A DNA stretch of 64,000 nt from Phocoena phocoena (taxonomy: Eukaryota; Chordata; Mammalia; Artiodactyla; Phocoenidae). The position numbers and the translations under genes are program-made. Under the pieces are notes generated by a model. The model did no database searches, was not told the DNA's origin, and worked only from the letters and a program-made list of their open reading frames with translations. Within the stretch, counting starts at the first letter, position 1. The number at the start of each line of letters is the position of its first letter. The DNA is taken from the NCBI RefSeq assembly GCF_963924675.1, contig NC_089219.1:147146288-147210287 (forward strand), written 5' to 3'. Shown piece by piece: positions 12,651 to 24,363 of the stretch.

Positions 12651-13479
12651 TAAAAAAAGGAAATCTAGGAATCTTTCCACTAAATGACCCTAGATCCGGG
12701 TCACCTCCCCTGAGTATAGAGAGTCAAGGCACATGGGTGGAAAGATGGAATCCAGACGACCATCACACCCAAGTCGTGGCTGCTCATGGCACTGGGGTCC
12801 TCCCTCTCTAAGCAGCACTGAGGTCCATTGGGACTATTAAATAAGCCTAGGATGTCACAGCTATGGCCTCAGCTATATCCTGTTCAAACACAGAAACAAC
12901 AGCTTAGGGCAAGGCCTGCTTCTAAAGCAAACTTTACATTTAAAAATCTAAAACTGACAAACAGGTAAAGCATTCCAAAATAATTCACCAAATGATGGCA
13001 CAGAAAACTCTTCTAGTGACATTCAGTTAAACATAGTAGATGAGACATCTCTGCTCCCTTCACAAACCCCATTAAAATGAAAAGTAAACATTTGAAAAGG
13101 TATAAATCCACAGACAAGGAATGGAAGAGAAGTGAACAGCAAGTGAGCAAAGTCAAACCATCTTTATAAGATAGAAAGCAGATGAATGAATTAGCAGAGC
13201 TGAGATACCTGAATACTACTAGATGCCAAAGAGAAGAAAAGTCACTCATATACCAGGTCCCCAGAAGTCCCAGGCATTAGAGATACCATATACCACAGAT
13301 GACAACAGTAAACCACGGAGGAAAAAACCAGAGATTGGTTAAAAACCTGGGTAATGAGCATATGGACCACAAGGATAAAGATCCTTCTTTCTCCCCATCC
13401 CCACCCCCACCCATGATGAAGTTTTTTTTTCCCATAAATAAACTCCATCAAAGAGATTCTAAAGTCAGGGACAATAAGC

Positions 13480-14000
13480 ACAATGACATTTCAGAATTAC
13501 CAAAGGTATCCGCATTAAGCTTCTAGAGAGAAAAACAGTACATACAAGGAATCAAGAATTAAATGGCATTTCTCAACAGTAAAGCTAAAAACTAGAAGAC
13601 AAATAATATCTTGAAAATTTTCAGGAGAAATTACTTTTCAACCTAAAATTCAGTGCTAAGATAATCAATTAAATGTGAGGGTAGAATAAAGAGAGTTCTA
13701 GAAATACTAGGTCTCAAAAAAAAATAAAAAGGTATCACCCATGATCCCTTTCTAAGGAAGCTACTAAAGAATGTGCTCCAGCAAATCAAAGGGAAGGGGG
13801 GAAAACAAGGAGATCTGGGGCCCAAGACACAGAGATACAGCCTAGGAGAGAGGAAAGGGGACATGTCAGGACAACAGCCACAGAGCAGATGTGACGAGAA
13901 ATAATCCAGATGGGAAGGGAGGATGGAAGGTCTCCAAGAAATATTCTCCAGGTAAAGAGAACTGACAGATTACCAGAGACACCTGACCACATGGAAAATA
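13480..14000 (+). mobile_element. HAL1/L1-like LINE relic (ORF1 part)
   Basis: Landmarks: GGAGAAATTACTTTTCAACC, ATCAATTAAATGTGAGGGTA, AGGAAGCTACTAAAGAATGT and GCTCCAGCAAATCAAAGGGA. These resemble the 3' half of a HAL1/L1M ORF1, from memory. Strongly decayed. Confidence 0.5.
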
Positions 14001-14392
14001 AAACACTATTCTCAGGGATTTTCCAATTTTATTAGGGAGTTTGGAAAGAAGTGATGACAGTAAACCAATTAATCAAACAAAATAGGCAAGGCAATTCTTA
14101 ATCTGAGTTGCGGAAACGGTTGACTAAGAAAGAAAATGCAATTATAGAACATTAACTGGTTTGGCAGGGAGCCACACTTAACATAGTGATGATAATGTAA
14201 ACATTGAGCTCTGATTTAACAAAAGGGAGAGCTATTATTACATTAGGAGGAGAAGTGGGGAGTACGTCTAAGAGGCTAAAACCTCATGTAGAAATCACTC
14301 AATATTTATAATCCATAAGTGAAGAATAATAGAATACACTTTAAAAAGACAGAGGTAAATATCAGAAACAACTAAGAGAATTGCAAGTTGTG

Positions 14393-14494
14393 GTGGAATG
14401 AATTGGGAGATTTTGATTGACATATATACACTAATATAGATAACTAATAACCTGCTGTATAAAAAATAAATAAAATAAAATTCAAAAAAAAATG
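14393..14494 (+). mobile_element. L1 3'-end fragment
   Basis: GTGGAATGAATTGGGAGATT, then TGACATATATACACTAATAT, AACCTGCTGTATAAAAAAT and an A-rich tail. This is the same 3' terminus as the L1 ending at 21301, as a roughly 100-bp 5'-truncated piece. Confidence 0.8.
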
Positions 14495-14619
14495 TTGCTA
14501 ATGGAGATAAGAACATAAGACTGAGAGGAATGGAGACAGCTCTTCTATTTATTTATCTAAATGAAGCCTTGTGTAATATTTGACTTTTGAACCATGAATC
14601 TATTTTTTTTTAAACTTCC

Positions 14620-14730
14620 TGGGTTTCAGTTTTTCACACTGTAAAATAGGGATAATGATGATACTTACCTATCAAGCTACTATTAAAATCACATGAGATA
14701 ATGCAGTAAAAGTGCTTTGGGGAACATTCT
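14620..14730 (+). repeat. MIR SINE relic
   Basis: GTAAAATAGGGATAATGATG plus a 'catgagataatgcagtaaaagtgctt' run follows the MIR core and 3' part in the forward orientation. Confidence 0.6.
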
Positions 14731-14994
14731 CAATTCCCTTGGACCAATTTTTCAGAAGAGTTCTTCCACAGACAAGTTGTATGGAGCCACACTGAAAACA
14801 CAAGTTGTCTAAGAACTGAGGGCTGTTTTGTCGACTCATCGAATGCCAAATCTGCACAAGCAGCAAGGAGATGGGACGTGGATGAGTAATCTAAGTGGCT
14901 TGGGTTTATCATGGAAGACTCCTAGTCTGAAATCAAGGAGGCTTGAATAGATCATGAGAAACTGGATTTGACCTCTTTCTATCAAACTAACCAT

Positions 14995-15140
14995 CTGTTC
15001 TTAGAAAGATTACTTTTACATTCCTCATCTGTAAAACTGGAGGTAGTACCACTTGCCCTGAAGGGTTGTTGTGATGGGTAAATAATATAACGAACATGAA
15101 AGATCTTTGTGCAGCGTCTGGTGCAGTTCCTTCTACAGCA
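14995..15140 (+). repeat. MIR SINE relic
   Basis: TCCTCATCTGTAAAACTGGA, GGGTTGTTGTGATGGGTAAA and TGCAGCGTCTGGTGCA follow the MIR consensus in order. Confidence 0.65.
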
Positions 15141-16060
15141 CAGGATGGCAGTTACAACAGTCGCACATCCACGTGCTCCTGAGAATGACAATTTTAACCT
15201 TCAATTTCTAACATAAACTAAGCATACAGGGTCAACTAAGCAAAACCGGCGGGTAAGTCCACCCTCTTCCCTTTTCTCTCAATAATCTTTGATTAGATAG
15301 CAATACTTATTCACTGTAGAAAAGGTTGAAAATATAAATGAGCCAAAACAAGAAAACATGCACCATAAATAGTCTGACCATTGACGTTGTAGTGTATAAC
15401 CTTCCATACGCTCTTCTATGTTTCAATTTCTAAATAAAAATGCATTTTTATTATACCTGCTATTTCGCATTCTTCATTTTCATCTTCTCACAGTGAAATT
15501 ACTGCAACATCATCACTTTCAAAAGCTGCATAGTTGGCTTGACAGATGTCCTGCACCGTTTATATTATACTCTTTCCTGTCACCCTTCAGGGGTTAAACA
15601 GTGGCCGTTCGAACACTCAATCTGGCCTATTGAGTGGATTACAGGGTTGACACCAGAGGAGAAAGCAAGAGCCACCTTAAATTGTGTGTTTCAATACATG
15701 TTGGTGATCAAGAGTACATTGATTCCAACCCAGCTCATCTCAAAAAAGGCCAGCAGCTGCTTGATATGCTTTTTAAAGCAACATTTATTTCTAGACATTG
15801 AAAGGAATGTGAGATATTTTGGAAGTCCTGCGCATTTCTGACATCTCAGAGATTTAAAAATGAATAGATAGACAAAGATTTACTGAGCTCTGCCCACCAG
15901 AGCAAAAGCCAGCACTACCCACCACCAGTCCCTCCCATCAGTAAACTTGCACAAGCCTCTTAGATAGACTCATCCACCAGAGGGCAGACAGCAGAAGCAA
16001 GCAGAAGTACAATCCTGCAGCCTATGGAACAAAAACCACATTCACAGAAAGACAGACAAG

Positions 16061-16987
16061 ATGAAAAGGCAGAGGGATATGTACCAGATGAAGGAACAAG
16101 ATAAAACCCCAGAAAAACAACTAAATGAAGTGGAGATAGGAAATGTTCCAGAAAAAGAATTCCGAATAATGATAATGAAGATGATCCAGGACCTCGGAAA
16201 AGGAATTGAAGGCAAAGATCGAGAAGATGCAAGAAATGTTTAACAAAGACCTAGAAGAATTAAAGAACACCTAGAAGAATTAAAGAACAAACAAACAGAG
16301 ATGAACATTACAATAACTGACATGAAAAATACACTAGAAGGAATCAATACCAGAATAACTGAGGCAGAAGTACAGATACGTGACCTGGAAGACAGAATGG
16401 TGGAATTCACTGCTGAGGAACAGAATAAAGAAAAAAGAATGAAACGAAATGAAGACAGCCTAAGAGACCTCTGGGACAACATTAAAAACAACAACATTCG
16501 CATTATAGGGGTCCCAGAAGGAGAAGAGAGAGAGAAAGGACCAGGGAAAATATTTGAAGAGATTATAGTCAAAAAGTTCCCTAACATGGGAAAGGAAATA
16601 GCCACCCAAGTCCAGGAAGCGCAGAAAGTCCCAGGCAGGATACACCCAAGGAGAAACATGCCGAGACGAACAGTAATCAAACTGACAAAAATTAAAGACA
16701 AAGAAAAATTATTGAAAGCAACAAGGGAAAATGACAAATAACATACAAGGGAACTCCCATAAGGTAAACAGTTGATTTCTCAGCAGAAACTCTACAAGCC
16801 AGAAGGGAGTGGCATGATATATTTAAAATGATGAAAGGGAAGAATCTACAACCAAGATTACACTACCGGGCAAGGATCTCATTCAGATTCAATGGAGAAA
16901 TCAAAAGCTTTACAGACAAGCAAAAGCTAAGAGAATTCAGCACCACCAAACCAGCTTTACAACAAATGCTAAAGGAACTTCTCTAAG
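16061..16987 (+). pseudogene. L1 ORF1 (RNA-binding chaperone) remnant
   Basis: ORF1p normally forms trimers that coat L1 RNA. The N-terminal part starts MKRQRDMYQMKEQ and breaks near 16241. A second frame from 16301 carries the coiled-coil segment (ITDMKNTLEGINTRITEAEV) and the RRM-like region with IIGVPEGEE. The frame ends in a stop at 16739. The C-terminal domain continues out of frame to about 16987 (ETLQAR-like and TTKPALQQMLKELL-like text). A 20-bp direct duplication at 16249-16288 disturbs the frame in the coiled-coil part. Confidence 0.9.
16249..16288 (+). repeat. 20-bp tandem duplication inside L1 ORF1
   Basis: Two exact adjacent copies of ACCTAGAAGAATTAAAGAAC (16249-16268 and 16269-16288). 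The unit is not a multiple of three, so it shifts the ORF1 frame. Confidence 0.95.
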
Positions 16988-17044
16988 TGGGAAACACAAG
17001 AGAAGAAAAGGACCTACAAAAACAATCCCATAACAATTTAAAAA

Positions 17045-20000
17045 ATGGTAATGATAACATACAGATAGATAATTACCTTAAACGTGAATGGATTAAATGC
17101 TCCAACCAAAAGACACAGGCTCGCTGAATGGCTACAAAACCAAGACCCATATATAGGCTGTCTACAAGAGACCCACTTCAGATCTAGGGACACATACAGA
17201 CTGAAAGTGAGGGGATGGAAAATGATATTCCATGCAAATGGAAATCAAAAGAAAGCTGGAGTAGCAATACTCATATCAGATAAAATAGACTTTAAAATAA
17301 AGAATGTTACAAGAGACAAGGAAGGACACTACATAATGATCCAGGGATCAATCCAAGAAGGAGATATAATAATTATAAATATATATGCACCCAACATAGG
17401 AGCACCTCAATACGTAAGGCAACTGCTAACAGCTCTAAAAGAGGAAATCGACAGGAACACAATAATAGCGGGGAACTTTAACACCTCACTTACACCAATG
17501 GACAGATTATGCAAACAGAAAAGTAACAAGGAAGCACAAGCTTTAAAGGACACAACAGACCAGATAGATTTAATTGATATTTATAGGACATTCCATTGAA
17601 AAACACCAGATTACACTTTCTTCTTAAGTGTGCATGGAACATTCTCCAGGATAGATCACATCTTGGGTCACTAATCAAGCCTCAGTAAATCTGAGAAAAT
17701 TGAAATCATATCAAGCATCTTTTCTGACCACAACGATATGAGATTAGAAATCAATTACTGGGAAAAAAACATAAAAACCACAAACAAATGGAGGCTAAAC
17801 AATACGTTACTAAACAACCAAGATATCACTGAAGAAATCAAAGAGGAAGTCAAAAAATACCTAGAGACAAATGACAATGAAAACACGACAATCCAAAACC
17901 TATGGAATGCAGCAAAAGCAGTTCTAAGAGAGAAGTTTATAGCAATACAAGCCTACCTTAAGAAACAAGAAAAATCTCAAATAAACAATCTAACTTACAC
18001 CTAAAGGAACTAGAGAAAGAAGAACAAACAAAACCCAATGTTAGGAGAAGAAAAGAAATCATAAAGACCGAACAGAAATAAATGAAATAGAAACAAAGAA
18101 AACAATAGCAAAGAGCAATAAAACTAAAAGCTGCTTCTCTGAGAAGATAAATAAAGTTGATAAACCATTAGCCAGATACATCAAGAAAAAGAGGGAGAGG
18201 ACTCAAATCAATAAAATTAGAAATGGAAAAGGAGAAGTTACAACAGACACCACAGAAACACAAAGCATCCTAAGAGACTACTACAAGCAACTCTATGCCA
18301 ATAAAATGGACAACCTGGAGGAAATGGACAAATTCTTAGAAAGGTATAACCTTCCAAGACTGAACCAGGAAGAAATAGAAAATATGAACAGACCAATCAC
18401 AAGTAATGAAATGGAAACAGTGATTAAAAATCTTCCAACAAACAAAAGTCCAGGACCAGATGGCTTCACAGGTGAATTCTACCAAACATTTAGAGAAGAG
18501 CTAACACCCACCCTTCTCAAACACTTCCAAAAAACTGCAGAGGAAGGAACACTCCCAAACTCATTCTATGAGGCCACCATTACCGTGATACCAAAACCAG
18601 ACAAAGATACTACAAAAAAAGAAAATTGCGGACCAATGTCACTGATGAATATAGATGAAAAAATCCTCAACATAATACTAGCAAATAGAATCTAACAACA
18701 CATTAAAAGGATCATACACCATAATCAAGTGGGATTTATCCCAGGGATGCAAGGATTCTTCAACATATGCAAATCAATCAATGTGATACACCATATTAAC
18801 AAATTGAAGAATAGAAACCATATGATCATCTCAATAGATGCAGAAAAAGCTTATGACAAAATTCGTCACCCATTCATGATAAAAAAAACTCTCCAGAAAG
18901 TGGGCACAGAGGGAACCTACCTCAACATAATTAAGGCCATATATGACAAACCCACAGCAAACATCATTCTCAGTGGTGAAACACTTAAAGCATTTCCTCT
19001 AAGATCAGGAATAAGACAAGGAGGTCCACTCTGGTCAGTAAGATTCAACATAGTTTTGGAAGTCCTAGCCACAGCAATCAGAGAAGAAAAAGAAATAAAA
19101 GGAATACAAATTGGAAAAGAAGAAGCAAAACTGTCACTGTCTGCAGATGACATGATACTATACATAGGGAATCCTAAAGATGCCACCAGAGAACTACTAG
19201 AGCTAATCAATGAATTTGGTAAAGTTGCAGGATACAAAATTAATGCATGGAAATTTCTTGCATTCCTATACAGTAGTAATGAAAAATCTGAAAGAGAAAT
19301 TAAGGAAACACTCCCATTTACCATTGCAACAAAAAGAATAAAATACCTAGGAATAAACCTACCTAGGGAGACAAAAGACCTGTATGCAGAAAACTCTAAG
19401 ACACTGATGAAAGAAATTAAGGATGATACCAACAGATGGAGAGATATACCATGTTCTTGGATTGGAAGAATCAATATTGTGAAAATGACTCTACTACCCA
19501 AAGCAATCTACAGATTCAGTGTAATCCCTATCAAATTACCAATGGCATTTTTTACAGAACTAGAACAAAATAATCTTAAAATCTGTATGGAGACACAAAA
19601 GACCCCCAATATCCAAAGCATTCTTGAGGGGAAAAAATGGAGCTGGAGGGATCAGACTCCCGGACTTCAGACTATACTACAAAGCTACAGTAATCAAGAC
19701 AATATGGTACTGGCACAGAAACAGAAACATAGATCAACGGAACAGGAAAGAAAGCCCAGAGATAAACCCACACACCTATGATTAAGTAGTCTATGACAAA
19801 GGAGGCAAGGATATACAATGGAGAAAAGACAGTCTCTTCAATAAGTGGTGCTGGGAAAACCAGACAGCTACATGTAAAAGAATGAAATTAGGGCTTCCCT
19901 GGTGTCACAGTGGTTGAGAGTCTGCCTGGCAATGCAGGGTACACGGGTTCATGCCCCGGTCCGGGAGGATCCTACATGCTGCGGAGCGGCTGGGCCCATG

Positions 20001-21092
20001 AGCCCTGGCCGCTGAGCCTGCGCGTCTGGAGCCTGTGCTCCGCAATGGGAGAGGCCACAATAGGGAGAGGCCCACGTACCGCAAAAAAAAAAAAAAAAAA
20101 AAAAAGGAAGAAAATTAGAACACTCCCTATCATCATACACAGAAATAAATTCAAAATGGATTAAAGACCTAAATGTAAGACCAGACACTATAAAACTCTT
20201 AGAGTAAAACATAGGAAGATCACTCTTTGACATGAATCACAGCAAGCTCTTTTTTGATCTACCTCCTAGAGTAACGGAAACAAAAACAAAAATAAACAAA
20301 TGGGACCTAATGAAACTTAAAAGCTTTTGCACAGCTAAGGAAACTACAAACAAGACGAAAAGACAACCGTCAGAATGGGAGAAAATATTTGCAAACGAAT
20401 CAAGGGACAAAGGATTAATCTCCAAAATATATAAACAGCTCATGCAGCTCAATATTAAAAAAACAAGTAACGCAATCCAAAAATGGAGGGAGGACCTAAA
20501 TAGACATTTCTCCAAAGAAGACATACAGATGGCCAAGAAGTACATGGAAAGCTGCTCAACATCACTAATTATTAATGAAATGCAAATCAAAACTACAATC
20601 AAAACTACACCTCACACTGGTTAGAATGGGCATCATCAGAAAATCTGCAATCAACAAATGCTGGAGAGGGTGTGGAGAAAAGGGAACCCTCCTGCACTGT
20701 TGCTGGGGATGTAAATTGATACAGCTACTATGGAGAACAGTATGGAGCTTCCTTAAAAAACTAAAAATAGAATTACCTACAACCCAGGAATCCCACTACT
20801 GGGCATATACCCAGAGAAAACCAGAATTCAAAAAGACATATGCACCCCAATGTTCATTGCAGCACTATTTACAATAGCCAGGACATGGAAGCAACCTAAA
20901 TGTCCATCGACAGACAAATGGATAAAGAAGATGTGGTATATATATACAGTGGAATATTACTCAGCCATAAAAAGGAGAGAAATTGGGTCATTTGTAGAGA
21001 TGTGGATGGATCTAGAGATTGTCATACAGAGTGAAGTAAGTCAGAAAGAGAAAAACAAATATTGTATATTAATGGATACATGTGGAACCTAG
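17045..21092 (+). pseudogene. L1 ORF2 (endonuclease and reverse transcriptase) remnant
   Basis: An ATG at 17045 is followed by a stop at 17066-17068. The endonuclease domain then reads clearly to 17599 (NGLNAPTKRHRLAEWLQNQD, CLQETHF, NIYAPN, IIAGNFNTSLTP). Later fragments at 17738-18004, 18306-18695 and 18729-19781 carry the RT ([32 protein letters not shown]). The catalytic segment reads [11 protein letters not shown], where L1 normally has FADD. The C-terminal cysteine cluster ([19 protein letters not shown]) lies around 20660-20715. Several stops and frameshifts plus the SINE at 19892 separate these pieces. Confidence 0.93.
19892..20106 (+). mobile_element. CHR SINE (young subtype) in L1 ORF2
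   Basis: Head GGCTTCCCTGGTGTCACAGT, B-box region GGGTTCATGCC, body 'gagcggctgggcccatgagccctggccgctgagcctg' and a poly-A tail. A short target-site duplication, GAATGAAATTAG (19880-19891) and GAAGAAAATTAG (20107-20118), flanks it. It is younger than the host L1. Confidence 0.92.
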
Positions 21093-21315
21093 AAAAATGG
21101 TACAGACGAACTGGTTTGTAGGACAGAAAAAAAGACACAGATGTAGAGAATAAACGTATGGACACCAAGAGAGCAACGTGGTGGGGCAGGGTGGTGGTGT
21201 GATGAATTGGGAGATTGGGATTGACATATGTACACTTATATGTATAAAATGGATAACTAAAAAGAACCTGCTATGTTAAAAAATAAAATATCATTCCAAA
21301 TAAAATGAATAGATA

Positions 21316-21450
21316 TATATACATATACACATATATAAATGCACTATATATATGCTACACACAGTCACAGCATATATATACAATACACATCATACATAAT
21401 ACATAAATATACACTGTAAATAAATACATACTGTAAACTATATTGCACTA
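21316..21450. repeat. AT-rich low-complexity tract (TA/CA-rich)
   Basis: Imperfect ATATATAC, ATACACAT and CATATATA units run directly after the L1 target-site duplication, then fade into unique sequence near 21450. Confidence 0.7.
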
Positions 21451-22490
21451 AGTATGTGCATATTATTTTGGAATGAAGGGACTATTTTACCCTTCCATTG
21501 ATAATAGGAACACTGGAAACTCAAGGTCTGCTACCTCCAGTGGGTAATTTGGATTTTCTGGGAGGAAAAAGAGACCCAGATTAGGAAACACACATCCACA
21601 GCTTCAGCATGTACCTAATAAGATTGTGCTTCGTCCTAAGTTCATCTATAGAAAACTGCTAGGCACTAGACTGTGCTGCCAAAGCAGAAATCAGGGTCTC
21701 TCACATAAAGAATCTCACACCACAAGCCACCTAGAAAAGCCCGTTTCAACCATTTACGTTCAAGCCGTGGAATCTCAACTTTGGCTCAGTATTCTTTCCC
21801 GAGGCTACAGTTCCCCAGGGTGAGGGTTTGTGCTGCGCACTTGGAGGGGACAATGGACAAGAGTGCCCTGGAAGCAGCAATGATGAGAGAGCTGCCCCTG
21901 CCTTGCTTAAGCCTAAACTGAGAGGGACGGGAAAGGCAGCAGAAGCCCCAGAGCTGACCAGACCAGGGGGGCTGAATATCTGAAAATTGCCTCCATTTCA
22001 AGCCTTCTCTCTGTCAGATAGCAGACTCAGTAATGGAAAGTTAAAAAAGAACCTTTGAAAATGCTCTTGCCTTTCTAAACATATTTGAACTAAAAGGTGG
22101 AATTATTTGCAGCATTCTACCACTCAGACAAAGAGGGTTTAAGGCACGGGTTCAGATTCCCACAGAGAAGAAAATGTATAACCAGTGGATTGCACCATGT
22201 TTCCTGCATTGTTAATGATCCTTTGGAGTGGGAGACAATGCGGGGGGCGCCAAGAGGTCGTCATCCACCAAGGAACACATTGTTCATAACAACGGGCATT
22301 GCTTTTTTGAGACCCAGGGGCCCAGGTGAGGGCTAGCAAGCCACTACAAAGGCTAATTTAACGTGTGGGATTAATATGTTAATTTGATGCCCTCCTGTTT
22401 GGTTAAGTGTTGCATTTCTATATTTCTAAGTCTGGCATTCAAATCTCTTTATGGGGGGACTATTTGGCCTCTCTAACCTCTTTTCCTCCA
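21451..22490. other. unique intronic sequence
   Basis: No exon or repeat recognised. Short frames (for example 22097-22336 plus, 22139-22339 minus) overlap each other on opposite strands and show no similarity to known families. Confidence 0.45.
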
Positions 22491-22499
22491 TTCTCCCCA

Positions 22500-22850
22500 G
22501 TGACAGCCCCTTGACTGTCAAAGCAGCCTCCTCACCTGAGCATGGCACGCCCACGCCTGACTTCAGGCTGTGTGTGCTATTCCCCTGGCCTTGAGCCTGT
22601 CTTCTCTCTACTTACCTATCCAAATCTAAGATCTTAATTCCTCAGAATCCTACTCAAGCCCCAGATCTTTAAATAAACCATTCCTAAAAGCTTAGCTCAC
22701 TCTGACCACCACCCCATAAGAACATCAGCTGCCTCTATGACTCAATCGGGTCTCTCTGCACATAATGCCTTATACTGGTCCTCAACTGGTGTGCACACAT
22801 CTTGCCTCTCCAACCAAATCATAAACTCAGGATGGGGATGATGACTCACC
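22500..22850 (+). mobile_element. L2 LINE 3' region relic
   Basis: CCTTGAGCCTGTCTTCTCTC, CTACTCAAGCCCCAGATCTT, CCATTCCTAAAAGCTTAGCT and CCAAATCATAAACTCAGGAT follow the L2 3' plan in the forward orientation. Confidence 0.55.
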
Positions 22851-22854
22851 ACTC

Positions 22855-23210
22855 TTTTCTTCCACTGTTAGCTCTCTGACATGGAGCCATAACCTCACCT
22901 TACTTGACTCCCCCGTAGCATCAACACCATTGACCACTCCCTCCATGAAGTACCTTCTTTTTCTTGGTCTCTGTGAAATTATCCTCTAGATTTCCCTCCC
23001 ACCTCTTGGCTCCTCCTTCTCTATCTAACTTCTAAATGTTGGTGTCCTCAGTTCATTCCTGGGCAGTCTCCTTTTCCTCTCTTTCTGTACTCCCTCTCTT
23101 TAAAAAGTCTCAGACAATTCCACAGCTCCAAAATATCATCTACATGCTCCCAAACATCTGTCTCCAGCCCAGACCTTTATTCCGAGCAATGCCTGGGAAG
23201 AATAGGCCAA
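22855..23210 (+). mobile_element. L2-clade LINE reverse-transcriptase relic
   Basis: CACCTTACTTGACTCCCCCG, CCATTGACCACTCCCTCCAT, TTTTTCTTGGTCTCTGTGAA and CTAAATGTTGGTGTCCTCAG decode to diverged L2 RT text (the 'LDLSAAFDTVDH ... LNVGVPQGSVLGP' region). As this is an upstream part of L2, it is a separate copy from 22500-22850. Confidence 0.62.
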
Positions 23211-24323
23211 TTAGTATTTTATGATATTTATGAAGACAAGTCCATTTTTTAAATATAAATCACTTAGCTCCTCATGGAGAAAAGCGCTCATTCCGTGGTT
23301 TTATTGCCTCTCTACTCCAAAGGAGCCACTGCAAAGATGATCATCCTGATAGGAGGCCAGGTGAGATACCTTATTCATGGAGAAAATCAACTAATAATAG
23401 ACTGTACCATTATACACTGATAGACTTGTACACTGTATTCACTGAAGCACCAAAAGAATATGCAAAAAAAGGAATGAGGAGGGAGGGATCAAGTCTTTCA
23501 CTCAGAGTTCCCTAACTGCAATGTGTCTCCCACATAGGGCACTGAAATTTTTTTTTCCTAGATGAGCAAACTCAGAAACAAAGGACCAGGTTGACTCTGC
23601 CTAAATGGGCTCAGTCTAAGAAGGGTTCTGGTCTGAAGAAAAGGGTCATTGACAGGAAGCACTTGATCTCTGTTTGTCGAAATGAATGCAAGTGGTGGAG
23701 GAATAGAAGATCATGAGCCATTGTCCAACAGAATAACTCTTCTCAGACCAGTTTGCTTTGTATTCCTTCAGTGAGTTAGCTGGGCTATGATCACTGACCT
23801 CCAGTGAAAAGGTTTTCTGATCAGGCCAACTGCCATGTACATCTTGCCAACTGGTGAGTTAGGGTTCCACAGAACTAGGAAACCATTGGGTGGATCATGC
23901 CAATAGTTTTACAATCAATTATCCTTTCAAGTTGACTGACCTCTCAAACTCCCCTTCAAAATCAAACTGATCAATATAACTGATAAACTGAATGGACATC
24001 ACCACAGAGCTATGGGTTCTTTCTGACGCAGCAGAGCATCAGGTCCCTCCAAGAACTATTAAACTGACCATCCATGATTTTCACTGGAGGCATGTTTTCT
24101 CAATTAAGTCTATACATAGAAAGTTTACTGCTTCAGATAGGACATAAATCAGCTCAGCAGGACACTCTTGGGGCAAAGAAGAAGGGACAAGGGCTGGGGG
24201 AAGAGGATGTATTTAAATTACTCAATGAAATGGAAATCAGGGGTAGGGTGGGTGAGCAGCTTGAGATATAGATTCTCCTTTGTGTAGGAATAACTAACAA
24301 GCACCCTGAAGGTGTCTTACTTC
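23211..24323. other. unique intronic sequence
   Basis: Nothing recognised between the L2 relic and the second L1. One open frame at 24074-24271 shows no similarity and no splice context. Confidence 0.45.
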
Positions 24324-24363
24324 AAAGGAGAGATCAAAAGCTTTAAATGATACATTAAACAAG

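Larger units (their letters stand above)
15871..21301 (+). mobile_element. near full-length L1 LINE, non-functional
   Basis: Begins in the L1 5' UTR, contains a broken ORF1 and a broken ORF2, and ends in an A-rich 3' UTR. A 14-bp target-site duplication, AAAATGAATAGATA, lies at 15857-15870 and 21302-21315 with no mismatch. That defines both ends and suggests a fairly recent insertion. A CHR SINE interrupts it at 19892-20106. The orientation is antisense to HHAT. It lacks the upstream part of the 5' UTR and carries many stops, so it cannot mobilise itself. Confidence 0.95.

Noticed and set aside
18917..19501. 194-residue minus-strand ORF, and 16240-16737 minus (165 residues)
   Set aside because: Antisense shadows of L1 ORF2 and ORF1.
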